From the NCBI RefSeq assembly GCF_001613795.1, contig NZ_LPVZ01000012.1:124001-188000 (forward strand): a stretch of 64,000 nucleotides of DNA, written 5' to 3'. The position numbers were made by a program, and so were the translations under genes. Origin of the DNA: Thalassospira sp. MCCC 1A01148. GTDB taxonomy: Bacteria; Pseudomonadota; Alphaproteobacteria; Rhodospirillales; Thalassospiraceae. A model generated the notes under the pieces. It saw only the letters and a program-made list of their open reading frames with translations, was not told the DNA's origin and did not search any database. Each line of letters starts with the position of its first letter. Position 1 is the stretch's first letter. Below are positions 1 through 8,376 of the stretch, in pieces.

Positions 1-1
1 G

Positions 2-739
2 ACACTGACGACGCGACGTGAACCACATATCCTGGTCGTTGACGACGATCAGGAAATCCAGAAGCTTTTGAAAAAGTTCCTGCTACAGCACGGTTTTCGC
101 ATTACCACCGTCTCGGACGGTAATGAGATGCACCGCGCGCTGCGTGACTGGAAAATTGATCTGGTCATTCTCGATATCATGCTGCCGGGCGAGGACGGCT
201 TTGCGCTGTGCCGTGATGTCCGGCGCACCTCCAAGGTGCCGATTGTCATGCTGACTGCGGTTGGCGAGGATACTGACCGTATTCTGGGCCTTGAACTTGG
301 CGCAGATGATTATCTGACCAAGCCGTTCAATCCGCGTGAATTGCTGGCGCGCATTCGGGCTGTTTTCCGTCGCTTTGAAACCGGTACGGTCGCGCCGTCC
401 GATAACGAGGTTACCCCGGCCCACAAGATCATTTTTGGCGAATGGACGCTTGATATCGGGTCGCGCGAGCTTCGCGATGCCGACAATGTTGCAGTACACC
501 TTTCGACCGGCGAGTTTTCGTTGCTTCTGGCGTTGGTCAAGAACAACAAGCGCGCGCTATCGCGTGAACAGCTTGTTGATATTGTCCGCGGCCAAAGCTC
601 GCTTCCGTTTGATCGCAGCATCGATATTCAAATCAGTCGCCTGCGCCGCAAGATCGAAAAAGATGCCAAGAACCCGAAACTGATCAAGACAGTGCGCGGC
701 ATCGGTTATCAATTCTGCGCCGACACCCAGACGCTTTAG
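2..739 (+). CDS. OmpR/PhoB-family response regulator (5' partial)
   Basis: This is a DNA-binding response regulator of a two-component system. The reading frame is open to the left edge and already reads HILVVDDDQE at about base 26, the first beta strand and acidic pocket of a receiver domain, so the true start lies just outside the window; the TTG at 68 is internal. The phospho-accepting Asp is in LVILDIMLPGEDG (codon at 173) and the conserved Lys is in the TKPF motif. A winged-helix OmpR-type domain fills the C-terminal part (SREQLVDIVRG, then IDIQISRLRRKIE). The histidine kinase gene begins 15 bases after its stop, so the two are surely one operon. Because the pair faces a glucose-type ABC operon, a GltR-like role in sugar uptake control is plausible, but this is inference from position. 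Confidence 0.93.
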   Translation, partial: TLTTRREPHILVVDDDQEIQKLLKKFLLQHGFRITTVSDGNEMHRALRDWKIDLVILDIMLPGEDGFALCRDVRRTSKVPIVMLTAVGEDTDRILGLELGADDYLTKPFNPRELLARIRAVFRRFETGTVAPSDNEVTPAHKIIFGEWTLDIGSRELRDADNVAVHLSTGEFSLLLALVKNNKRALSREQLVDIVRGQSSLPFDRSIDIQISRLRRKIEKDAKNPKLIKTVRGIGYQFCADTQTL

Positions 740-754
740 GGCCTGATCCAACCC

Positions 755-2254
755 ATGGCCGATACGTTCGCAAAATTCAGCAACTATTTGCGCCGCTATA
801 AGCCGCGCACGCTGGGCGGGCGTATCTTTCTTCTGATGATGCTGGGCGGGCTGATCATTGCCGTGCTCAGCGCGATGGCGTCCTATTACGTCATCGAGCG
901 TGATGAACGTATTGGCCGGGCCTATACGCTGGGCTTTACCATTCGTGAGTTGGTGCGGATCGCTGAAAACCCGGAATTTGAAGAGAACATCGTCGATATC
1001 GCGGCACGCGATGGCATGACGTTGCGCATTCTTCCGCCCGATGATGTCGGGACACTGTTGCTGTTTTCGAGGCCCGCACAGCACATCGCCATGCCTGCGC
1101 GTCTGGCGAACACAGGGTGGCCGACCTCGGTCAAGGTGCATTTCGAACGCGGGCGGCTGAGCTCCGAACAGCGCGCCACCATTGAGGCCACTGAAAACCC
1201 CAGCCTGTTCTTTGCCGAACTGTCGCGTGAAATTGCCCGACTGGGGCTTGAGGCACAGGTCGAAATCCTGATGCCATCTGGCAAACGCATCCTTGTTCGA
1301 CATGATGAACTTTGGGCGAACTATGCATCGCCGTCGCTTGTCTTCCTGATGTTCCTGATGGGCGTGGCCGCAGTCCTCGTGGTGTTTGCCGGCCTTGCAG
1401 ACCTTCTGGCCGGGCCGTTCAAGCGCCTGACACGCGCGATTATCGATCATGGGGATGAGGTCAGCGGCCCACCCGTTGAGGAACGCGGCCCGACAGAGGC
1501 CCGGTCAATGGCCGCAGCCTATAACGATCTGCGCGAACGCATTTCAAGGATGCTGGGGGACCGGACCCGGATGCTGGCCGCGATTTCGCACGATCTGCGC
1601 ACACCAAGCACGCGTCTGCGCCTGCGTGCCGAGTTTATTGAAAATGATGAACTGCGCGAAACTGTGCTGCGCGATCTTGATGAAATGGACAGTCTTCTCA
1701 ATGATGCGCTCGATTTCCTCGGTGACTGGATCGCCAAGGAGGAAGAGCGTACGGTGGATTTCGTCTCTGTGCTTGAAGCCATCTGTGATGACTATGCCGA
1801 TCTTGGCCGCCCGGTGAGCTTTGCCGGGCCACAGCCCTTGCAGTTCAGCTCTGTCCATACTGTGTTTGGCGGTGGCGATGATGCCCATAGCTTTGATGGT
1901 AAACGCAGCATCCGGTTGTCGTGTCGTCCGGGTACGTTGAAGCGCGCTTTTACCAACCTGATTGAAAACGCCCTGAAATATGGCCATCGCGCCAATGTCA
2001 GCCTTGAAGCCACGGCAGACACTGTTCTGGTTACCATCCGAGATGAAGGGCCCGGGATCCCTGTCGAACATCAGGACAAAGTGTTCCTGCCATTCTATCG
2101 TGTTGAAGGATCAAGGGCGCGGAGCACCGGGGGCAGCGGTCTTGGGCTGTCGATCGTGAAAACGGTCATTGATGCCCATGACGGGCGCATCGAGCTGCGC
2201 AATATGCCGGGTAAAGGGCTTGAAGTTATCGTGTCCCTGCCGCGCAGGGTTTAG
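755..2254 (+). CDS. Membrane sensor histidine kinase, EnvZ-like layout
   Basis: This is the sensor partner of the preceding response regulator, about 499 aa. A short basic N-terminus is followed by a first membrane helix near residues 24-47. A periplasmic region of about 140 residues, with no recognisable domain, leads to a second helix near 188-212. A HAMP linker follows, then the H-box in ISHDLRTPSTRLRLR with the phospho-accepting His at about residue 279. The ATP-binding domain shows the N box (LIENALKYG), G1 (DEGPGIP) and G2 (GGSGLGLSIVK). The ATG at 755 lies 15 bases after the regulator stop. The sensed signal cannot be read from the sequence. Pseudomonas GtrS/GltR is a known precedent for a kinase-regulator pair next to a glucose ABC operon, but homology to that pair was not tested. 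Confidence 0.93.
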   Translation: MADTFAKFSNYLRRYKPRTLGGRIFLLMMLGGLIIAVLSAMASYYVIERDERIGRAYTLGFTIRELVRIAENPEFEENIVDIAARDGMTLRILPPDDVGTLLLFSRPAQHIAMPARLANTGWPTSVKVHFERGRLSSEQRATIEATENPSLFFAELSREIARLGLEAQVEILMPSGKRILVRHDELWANYASPSLVFLMFLMGVAAVLVVFAGLADLLAGPFKRLTRAIIDHGDEVSGPPVEERGPTEARSMAAAYNDLRERISRMLGDRTRMLAAISHDLRTPSTRLRLRAEFIENDELRETVLRDLDEMDSLLNDALDFLGDWIAKEEERTVDFVSVLEAICDDYADLGRPVSFAGPQPLQFSSVHTVFGGGDDAHSFDGKRSIRLSCRPGTLKRAFTNLIENALKYGHRANVSLEATADTVLVTIRDEGPGIPVEHQDKVFLPFYRVEGSRARSTGGSGLGLSIVKTVIDAHDGRIELRNMPGKGLEVIVSLPRRV

Positions 2255-2301
2255 CGCCATTCGGCACAGTATCGGCTAGGGCAGGGCCCAAAAAGAAGAA
2301 T

Positions 2302-2328
2302 GGCGGGTGGCCCCCAGAACCACCCGCC
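2302..2328 (-). terminator. Rho-independent terminator of the sugar ABC operon
   Basis: A perfect 9-bp stem (GGCGGGTGG with CCACCCGCC) lies between the convergent kinase and ATPase genes. Read on the minus strand it is followed by ATTCTTCTTTTT, a T-rich tail, so it mainly ends the ABC operon. On the plus strand no T tract follows. Confidence 0.75.
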
Positions 2329-2335
2329 AATCAGA

Positions 2336-3448
2336 TCAGATCCGCAACTCGGTATCCGGGTCAAACAGACTGATCTGAGACATGTCGGCCGAGAACGTCA
2401 TGCTCTCGCCCGGTGTTGGTGCGCGGTCCGGACGGACACGTGCGACGATTTCCTTACCAGCGATTTCGATCACGGTCATGGTGTCGGCACCGGTTGGTTC
2501 GATCACTTCAACCTTGCTGTCGAAATTGACATACTGGCTGCCCGGTTCATCCGAACCGGTACGCTTGTGTGTCAGGGCTTCGGGGCGGATGCCAAAGACA
2601 ACATCCTTGCCGACATAGCCATGATAGCTTTCCGGTGCCTCAAACAGCGGCAGGACAATCGGATCGCCGCCGCGCGGAATTGTCACGGCCAGCTTGCCGT
2701 TATCTTCGCTCAGCGTCGCATTGATGAAGTTCATCGATGGCGAGCCAATGAAGCCGGCAACAAACATGTTGTTCGGACGCTCATAGATGTTCTGTGGCGT
2801 ATCAAACTGCTGCAGGATACCGTCCTTCATGACCGCGATGCGTGATGCCAAAGTCATGGCTTCAATCTGATCGTGGGTGACATACACAATGGTCGAGCCA
2901 AGACGCTGATGCAGCTTCTTGATCTCGGTGCGCATGTCGACACGCAGTTTCGCATCCAGGTTGGAGAGCGGTTCGTCAAACAGGAAGATATCCGGATCAC
3001 GGACAAGCGCGCGGCCCATGGCGACACGCTGACGCTGACCACCCGAAAGCTGGGACGGTTTGCGATCCAGAAGCGGCTCAATCTGGAGCAGTTTGGCAAC
3101 ATCGGCCACGGCCTTGTCGCGTTCCTCATTGGAAACGCCACGGATTTCGAGGCCAAAGGTGATGTTCTTGCGTACCGTCATGTTCGGGTAAAGTGCATAG
3201 GACTGGAACACCATGGCGATGTTACGGTCTTTAGGATGCACGTCGTTGATAACGCGATCCCCGATGCGGATTTCCCCGTCGGTGGATGTTTCCAGACCTG
3301 CAATCAGGTTCAGAAGGGTCGATTTGCCGCAACCGGACGGACCGACGAGGACGAGAAACTCGCCATCGTCGATCGCCAGATTGATTTCCTTGAGAACTTC
3401 GACAGGGCCAAAAGCCTTGCGAACTTTATCGAGGGTGAGTGATGCCAT
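2336..3448 (-). CDS. ugpC: Sugar ABC transporter ATP-binding protein (MalK/UgpC family)
   Basis: This is the ATPase that powers the sugar importer encoded upstream, 370 aa, the usual size for the MalK/UgpC group. The nucleotide-binding domain has Walker A GPSGCGKST near residues 37-45, the ABC signature LSGGQRQRVAMGRAL and Walker B IFLFDEPLSNLD. The last 130 or so residues form the regulatory OB-fold typical of CUT1 transporters (VFGIRPEAL motif). The start ATG at 3448 has an AGGGAT ribosome site and lies 4 bases after the permease stop, indicating tight translational coupling. It is the last gene of a four-gene minus-strand operon and ends at a hairpin terminator. The symbol follows common family naming; the substrate is set by the binding protein. 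Confidence 0.93.
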   Translation of the reverse strand: MASLTLDKVRKAFGPVEVLKEINLAIDDGEFLVLVGPSGCGKSTLLNLIAGLETSTDGEIRIGDRVINDVHPKDRNIAMVFQSYALYPNMTVRKNITFGLEIRGVSNEERDKAVADVAKLLQIEPLLDRKPSQLSGGQRQRVAMGRALVRDPDIFLFDEPLSNLDAKLRVDMRTEIKKLHQRLGSTIVYVTHDQIEAMTLASRIAVMKDGILQQFDTPQNIYERPNNMFVAGFIGSPSMNFINATLSEDNGKLAVTIPRGGDPIVLPLFEAPESYHGYVGKDVVFGIRPEALTHKRTGSDEPGSQYVNFDSKVEVIEPTGADTMTVIEIAGKEIVARVRPDRAPTPGESMTFSADMSQISLFDPDTELRI

Positions 3449-3452
3449 TTGC

Positions 3453-4340
3453 TTATCCCTTCACCGAGCCGGCGGTCAGGCCGCGGACGAAGTATTTGCC
3501 AGCGAGAACATAAACCAGCAACGTCGGAAGACCGGTCAGCAGGGCTGCTGCCATATCAACGTTGTACTGTTTCACGCCGGTCGTGGTGTTGACGATATTG
3601 TTGAGTGCGACGGTCATCGGTGCGTTTGCGCCAGAAGCAAACGAGGCACCGAACAGGAAGTCGTTCCAGATCTGGGTGAACTGCCAGATGACCGAAACCA
3701 CGATGATCGGGGTCGAGATCGGCAGAATAATGCGCCAGAAAATGGTGAAGAACCCGGCACCGTCAATGGTGGCTGCCTTGACCAGTTCGTCCGGGATTGA
3801 AACGTAGTAGTTCCGGAAAAACAGGGTGGTAAAGCACAGGCCGTAAACCACGTGGACCAGAACAAGGCCCGGGGTGGAGCTGGCAAGACCAAGTTTGCCA
3901 AGAACCTGTGACATCGGCAGCAGAACGACCTGGAACGGAATAAAGCAACCAAACAGCAGCAGGGCAAAGACGATGTTCGCACCCTTGAACCGCCACTTGG
4001 TCAGCGCATACCCGTTGATCGCACCAAGGAAGGTCGAAATCAGAACAGCGGGGATCGCCATTTTGACCGAGTTCCAGAAATAGATTTTGATCCCGGTACA
4101 TTCGACACCAACGCAGGCTTCGTTCCATGCATAGTTCCATGCATCAAACGTCACCACGCGCGGCAGCGAAATCAGCGACCCTTCACGAATTTCGTCAAGC
4201 GATTTCAACGAGGTCGAAATCATGACGATCAGCGGGAAAAGGTAATAGGCCGCAAACAGGATCAGGACGAGATAAAGCAACCCGCGCAGAACCGTGTGTT
4301 TCCAGCCTGCGTCGTGGCTGTAGGTCTGAATATCAGCCAT
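3453..4340 (-). CDS. Sugar ABC transporter permease (MalG/CUT1 type)
   Basis: This is the second inner-membrane permease subunit of the sugar importer, 295 aa from the chosen start. It has about six membrane helices and the EAA loop that docks onto the ATPase (YVSIPDELVKAATIDGAGFFTIFWRIILPIS). The start ATG at 4340 is preceded by GGAGG at good spacing and lies inside the end of the first permease gene (8-base overlap); an upstream in-frame start at 4382 would add an unlikely Cys-rich leader. It corresponds to GtsC in the Pseudomonas glucose system by order and size. Confidence 0.92.
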   Translation of the reverse strand: MADIQTYSHDAGWKHTVLRGLLYLVLILFAAYYLFPLIVMISTSLKSLDEIREGSLISLPRVVTFDAWNYAWNEACVGVECTGIKIYFWNSVKMAIPAVLISTFLGAINGYALTKWRFKGANIVFALLLFGCFIPFQVVLLPMSQVLGKLGLASSTPGLVLVHVVYGLCFTTLFFRNYYVSIPDELVKAATIDGAGFFTIFWRIILPISTPIIVVSVIWQFTQIWNDFLFGASFASGANAPMTVALNNIVNTTTGVKQYNVDMAAALLTGLPTLLVYVLAGKYFVRGLTAGSVKG

Positions 4341-5241
4341 TTTTCTTGCCTCCGCGCAGTTCGGAATACAGATACGGCACAATGATCGCCATAACGGTCG
4401 CCAGCATCATCATGGCACTGGCCGCACCGACACCAAGCTGGTTGCGCTGGAAGGCCATCGTGTACATGAAGGTTGCCGGAAGATCGGATGAATAGCCCGG
4501 GCCACCGCCGGTAAGCGCAATGACAAGGTCAAAGCTTTTGACAGCAAGGTGGGCCAGAACGACGATCGCACTCAGGAAAACCGGGCGGATCGACGGGATG
4601 ATGATACCGAAATAGATCCGGGGCAGGCTGGCACCGTCCATATAGGCTGCGCGAATGATGTCCTGATCGACGCCGCGCAATGCCGCAAGGAACATTGCCA
4701 TCACAAAGCCGGATGCTTGCCAGACTGCGGCGATCACAACCGTATAGATCGCCATGTCCGAATTGACCAGCCAGTCGAACTTGAAGCTCGTCCAGCCGAG
4801 GTCATGCATCATGCTTTCAAGGCCAAGGCCCGGATTAAGAAGCCATTTCCAGACAGTACCTGTCACGATGAAGGACAGGGCCATCGGATAAAGGAAGATC
4901 GTGCGAAGCGCACCTTCGGCGCGAATACGCTGATCAAGAAGAACTGCCAGAAGGCACCCGATGAACAGGCAGGTCACAATAAACAGACCACCAAAGATCA
5001 ACAGGTTTTCAATGGCAACATGCCAGCGTTCCATCTGCCACAGGCGTTCATACTGTCGCAGCCCGGCCCAATCCCAGACGGGAAGCATGCGCGACTTCGA
5101 AAACGCCATATAGCCGGTCCACAGGATGAACCCGTAGACAAAAAACAGGGACGCAGCAAAGGACGGCGCAACAACGATCTTTGAGAGATGTCTCTGAATG
5201 CTGGCCATCAGGTTGCTTTCGGTGCTTTGAGAAGCCCCCAT
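4333..5241 (-). CDS. Sugar ABC transporter permease (MalF/CUT1 type)
   Basis: This is the first permease of the sugar importer, 302 aa, with about six predicted membrane helices. The EAA-type coupling loop is visible (RGVDQDIIRAAYMDGASLPRIYFGIIIPSIRP). The N-terminus before the first helix carries a basic stretch with no cleavable signal. Order after the binding protein and before the second permease matches GtsB of glucose/mannose systems. Its start lies about 100 bases downstream of the binding-protein stop, with a strong hairpin in the gap that may lower its expression relative to the binding protein. Confidence 0.92.
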   Translation of the reverse strand: MGASQSTESNLMASIQRHLSKIVVAPSFAASLFFVYGFILWTGYMAFSKSRMLPVWDWAGLRQYERLWQMERWHVAIENLLIFGGLFIVTCLFIGCLLAVLLDQRIRAEGALRTIFLYPMALSFIVTGTVWKWLLNPGLGLESMMHDLGWTSFKFDWLVNSDMAIYTVVIAAVWQASGFVMAMFLAALRGVDQDIIRAAYMDGASLPRIYFGIIIPSIRPVFLSAIVVLAHLAVKSFDLVIALTGGGPGYSSDLPATFMYTMAFQRNQLGVGAASAMMMLATVMAIIVPYLYSELRGGKKNG

Positions 5242-5274
5242 AACCTTTGCCTCAAACGTTAAATTACTGGGAAA

Positions 5275-5299
5275 CAGGCCCCGGAAAATCCGGGGCCTG
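5275..5299 (-). terminator. Intercistronic hairpin between binding protein and permease genes
   Basis: An 11-bp perfect stem (CAGGCCCCGGA with TCCGGGGCCTG) closes on an AAA loop. No strong T tract follows in either direction, so partial termination or protection of the upstream mRNA from 3' exonucleases fits better than full termination. Such hairpins commonly follow abundant binding-protein genes. Confidence 0.7.
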
Positions 5300-5338
5300 C
5301 AAGGTGCTCATATTTCAGATTGTTCTGATCAGATGAGA

Positions 5339-6601
5339 TTAGTCTTTGGCCAGTTCAACAGCTTCGACCAGACGCGAGACAGCTTCGTCAGACGACATGT
5401 CGGAGTTGAAGTGGGCCGTCACGACGTCAACGATCGCACCCGAAAGGTGGCCGCGAAGCGCCATGCCATGTGCCATGGACGGCAGGAACCCGCCAGCTTC
5501 CTGTGCTGCCTCAAGGTCAGCTTCGGATTTCTTGGCGCAATCGTCGAACTTCTCAAGCGATACGCCCGAACGTGCCGGGATCGAACCTTTGAGCAGGTTG
5601 AAGGTTTCCTGGAACTTCTCGCCAACAATCAGTTCGGCAAGCAGTTTCTGGCCTTCGACCTTGTCATCACCCGAAACGTTGAACATTGCAAAGCTGTCAA
5701 CGTTGAACAGGTAGCCGTTCTCTGACGGGGTTGCTGCACAGATGAAGTCTTTGCCCGGTACTTTGCCAGCAGCAAGGAATTCGCCTTTTGCCCAGTCACC
5801 CATGATCTGCATGGCGGCTTCGCCATTCATGACCATTGCCGTTGCAAGGTTCCAGTCACGACCCGGGAAGTCGGCATCGACATAACCGCGGATTTTGCGC
5901 ATCTGGTCAAACACCGCTTTCATGGTGTCGGAGTTCAGCGCGTCTTCGTCGAGGTCGATCAGGGCGCTCTGGAAGAATTCCGGGCCGCCAAGACCAAGAA
6001 CGACGGTTTCAAAGACGGTTGCGTCCTGCCACGGCTGACCACCATGTGCGACCGGCGTAATGCCAGCAGCCTGCAGTTTGTCGGCAACAGCGTTGAATTC
6101 GTCCCAGGTGGTCGGTGCGGATTCGACACCAACTTTTGCCAGAAGGGTCGGGTTTGCCCAGATCCAGTCAACGCGGTGTACGTTTACCGGAACAGCAACA
6201 TAGTCACCTTCGTATTTCATAACGTCCTGGATCGCAGCCGGGATCACATCGTCCCAACCTTCAGCAGCGGCAACGTCATTCAGTTCAGCAAGGGCACCCT
6301 GTTCGGCCCATTCCTGAATGGCCGGGCCTTTAAGCTGAACAGCAGCCGGTGCATCGCCCGACAGAACGCGCGAACGCAGAACGGTCATGGCTGCATCGCC
6401 AGCACCACCAGCGACCGGGCTATCAACCCAGGTGCCGCCATTGGCTTCAAAATCTTCTTTAAGGGATGCGACAGCTTTTGCTTCGCCGCCCGAAGTCCAC
6501 CAGTGCAGAACTTCAGCGGTCGGCTCGGCATGAGCAAAGCTTGCAGTCGCGAGTGCAGAAAACGCCACACCAGTGGCGAGGATGGTTTTGCGCAGATACA
6601 T
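5339..6601 (-). CDS. Sugar ABC transporter substrate-binding protein, glucose/mannose GtsA-like
   Basis: This is a periplasmic sugar-binding protein of 420 aa. Residues 1-25 are a Sec signal peptide ending AHA, with predicted cleavage before EPTAEV. The mature start EVLHWWTSGGEAKAV and the following VAGGAGDAAMTVLRSRVLSGDAP and KGPAIQEWAEQG blocks are typical of glucose/mannose-binding proteins of the CUT1 type such as Pseudomonas GtsA. The family match was made from memory of the sequence pattern, not by a search, so glucose as substrate is likely but not shown. The ATG has a clear GGGAGGAA ribosome site. It is the first gene of the importer operon and the divergent neighbour of an adenylate cyclase. 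Confidence 0.92.
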   Translation of the reverse strand: MYLRKTILATGVAFSALATASFAHAEPTAEVLHWWTSGGEAKAVASLKEDFEANGGTWVDSPVAGGAGDAAMTVLRSRVLSGDAPAAVQLKGPAIQEWAEQGALAELNDVAAAEGWDDVIPAAIQDVMKYEGDYVAVPVNVHRVDWIWANPTLLAKVGVESAPTTWDEFNAVADKLQAAGITPVAHGGQPWQDATVFETVVLGLGGPEFFQSALIDLDEDALNSDTMKAVFDQMRKIRGYVDADFPGRDWNLATAMVMNGEAAMQIMGDWAKGEFLAAGKVPGKDFICAATPSENGYLFNVDSFAMFNVSGDDKVEGQKLLAELIVGEKFQETFNLLKGSIPARSGVSLEKFDDCAKKSEADLEAAQEAGGFLPSMAHGMALRGHLSGAIVDVVTAHFNSDMSSDEAVSRLVEAVELAKD

Positions 6602-6676
6602 CTAGGTTTCCTCCCTGGCTTTTAACCATTTGCAGCGACAACATGCTGCGAGAGGGGGCACAATGCATCCACAAAA

Positions 6677-6723
6677 CTGTAACAGGGCGTTTCCAGATTG
6701 CGAACTGAAACAAACTGTTACAA
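6677..6723. promoter_or_regulatory. Paired operator-like palindromes in the divergent control region
   Basis: The 179-bp gap between the sugar-binding protein and the adenylate cyclase contains AAACTGTAACAGG (CTGTAACAG at 6677-6685) and AAACTGTTACAAA (CTGTTACAA at 6715-6723). Each is close to a palindrome and they are almost reverse complements of each other, with centres 38 bp apart. This is a plausible binding site for a regulator of one or both genes. The factor is not identifiable from the sequence. Confidence 0.45.
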
Positions 6724-6780
6724 AATTAGCAATATACAACCAAATTATATTGCAGGGCAGCAAAAACAATTAGGGCGTTT

Positions 6781-8070
6781 GTGTGCATTAAAGCTGTGAC
6801 GTTGTGGAATGAATACGTCAAATTCCGTCGCGATTGCTACGCGCTCAAAAGGGAATTAGACCCGGATATGTGGAATAATGCGCCTGTTATCGACTGGATA
6901 GCCAAAGAAGGCCGGTTTCTTGAGGATCCGAATGCCTTCTTTGACGGATTGATGAAACAGGTCAATACCAATGGCTTTCACATTGCCCGCATGCGCTGCT
7001 CGATGCAGGCCCTTCATCCGCAAGTTGCCGTCTGGTCCTTTACTTGGGATCGTGAACATGGCGCGCATCTGTGGGAGGCTTCCCACGGTATTCATGAAAG
7101 CGGATCCTATATCGGAAGTCCGGTTGAGGATGTGAACCTGCATGGTGGTCCGGTCCGCATTCATCTGGCAAAGGTTAATCCGGCTGATTATCACCCGCTG
7201 GTCGGGGAACTGATCGAGATGGGGCTCACAGACTATTACTGTACCCGGGTTCGGTTCAGTGGCGGGCGCTGGTGTGTGCTGACCATCGCAACCGATCAGC
7301 CTGACGGTTTTGATGATGGCGAAATCAACTGCTTCGACGGATTGCTTGACCATATCGGTGTGGTGCTTGAACTCCATGTCACCAAACGTATCGAACATTC
7401 ACTGCTGGATACCTATTTGGGGGAGCGCACCGGGGCCCGGGTCATGCATGGTCATATTCGCCGTGGCGACGGTGAAACCATTCTCGCCGCCCTGTGGTTC
7501 AGTGACGTGCGCGATTTTACCGTTCTGACCGAAACCCTTTCGGTCGAACAACTCCTTGATAGCCTCAATGTCTATTTCGAAACGGTCGAACGCGCCGTGC
7601 GCCCCCATGGCGGGGAGATTTTGCGGTTTGTTGGTGATGCCATGCTGATTGTCTTTGCTCAGGAGCACGATCAATCGGCCGAAACTGTTTGTGAAAATGC
7701 CCTGCGTGCGGCGGAGGCTACCCTAAACGATCTTGGCAAAGTCAATGAAGACCGGTCAAAGGCCGGTTTGCCATCGCTGCGTTTTGGTGTCGGGCTGCAT
7801 TACGGTGAAGTGGTTTATGGAAATGTCGGTGGCACGCACAGACTGGACTTCACCGTGATGGGGGTGGCGGTTAACCGTACCGCCCGGCTTGAAAGCCTTA
7901 CCAAACAGATCGGGACCCCGTTATTGATGTCCGATGTGCTGTCAAGCCATATCACGGCCCCAACGGTCTGTTGCGGGGACTTTGCAGTCAAGGGCGTTGC
8001 TGCGCCGCTGACCGTACATGCTCTTGAATCGGCTTTGCCGTTTTCGACGGCCTCTGAAGACAAGATTTAA
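6781..8070 (+). CDS. Class III adenylate/guanylate cyclase with N-terminal sensory-like region
   Basis: This is a predicted soluble nucleotide cyclase, 429 aa from a GTG start. The first 220 residues (IDWIAKEGRFLEDPNAFFDGL, then HPQVAVWSFTWDR) are an N-terminal region recalled from many alphaproteobacterial cyclases of unknown ligand. The catalytic domain begins near residue 236. The two metal-binding aspartates are in FSDVRDF (Asp242) and RFVGDAM (Asp286). LDFTVMG followed by VNRTARLE supplies the adenine-selecting Asp and the Asn/Arg transition-state residues, so cAMP is the likely product. The start is uncertain: the ATG at 6868 begins just before the conserved region, and neither start has a strong ribosome site. 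No membrane segment is seen. Confidence 0.9.
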   Translation: MCIKAVTLWNEYVKFRRDCYALKRELDPDMWNNAPVIDWIAKEGRFLEDPNAFFDGLMKQVNTNGFHIARMRCSMQALHPQVAVWSFTWDREHGAHLWEASHGIHESGSYIGSPVEDVNLHGGPVRIHLAKVNPADYHPLVGELIEMGLTDYYCTRVRFSGGRWCVLTIATDQPDGFDDGEINCFDGLLDHIGVVLELHVTKRIEHSLLDTYLGERTGARVMHGHIRRGDGETILAALWFSDVRDFTVLTETLSVEQLLDSLNVYFETVERAVRPHGGEILRFVGDAMLIVFAQEHDQSAETVCENALRAAEATLNDLGKVNEDRSKAGLPSLRFGVGLHYGEVVYGNVGGTHRLDFTVMGVAVNRTARLESLTKQIGTPLLMSDVLSSHITAPTVCCGDFAVKGVAAPLTVHALESALPFSTASEDKI

Positions 8071-8376
8071 GGTGGCATCCGGGAGGGTGTTTTCCTCCGT
8101 GGCGAATTCAAAATGATGCATTGCACCATTCAATTTGAGCGCAATTCAATTCAAAATATCGGATTTAATCGGGTTATCAGCCACGGCTTGTTGGTGATGA
8201 TTGGTTGAGCGGCGTCTACCTGTGAATAATTGGCACAGATGATATGCATTTTTTGGTGGTTGAGGATCAAACCCGATTTCGACATATTGCAACGCGAAGC
8301 AAGCCAGTGAATGCGCCAGACAGTTGGGGATCACCTCCAAGGCGGCATTCGAATTTGTAACCCAAGGAGGTTCAAC
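8071..8376 (+). other. Long leader/intergenic region before the DUF1127 gene
   Basis: No gene is supported in these 306 bases. The region has a GGTTGA...TCAAACC imperfect inverted repeat near 8258-8274 and, nearer the start codon, a copy of the 16S rRNA 3' end motif (reported separately). An in-frame ATG at 8311 could extend the downstream protein by 22 residues but has no ribosome site. Confidence 0.4.
8328..8371 (+). promoter_or_regulatory. Anti-Shine-Dalgarno-like element that can mask the DUF1127 ribosome site
   Basis: GGATCACCTCC at 8328-8338 equals the conserved 3' end of 16S rRNA. Its ACCTCC (8333-8338) is complementary to GGAGGT (8366-8371) in the ribosome site of the next gene, with a second CC/GG pair beyond a 2x2 internal loop. 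A hairpin closing over about 27 bases would hide the ribosome site. The pairing is read directly; regulation is inferred. Confidence 0.45.
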
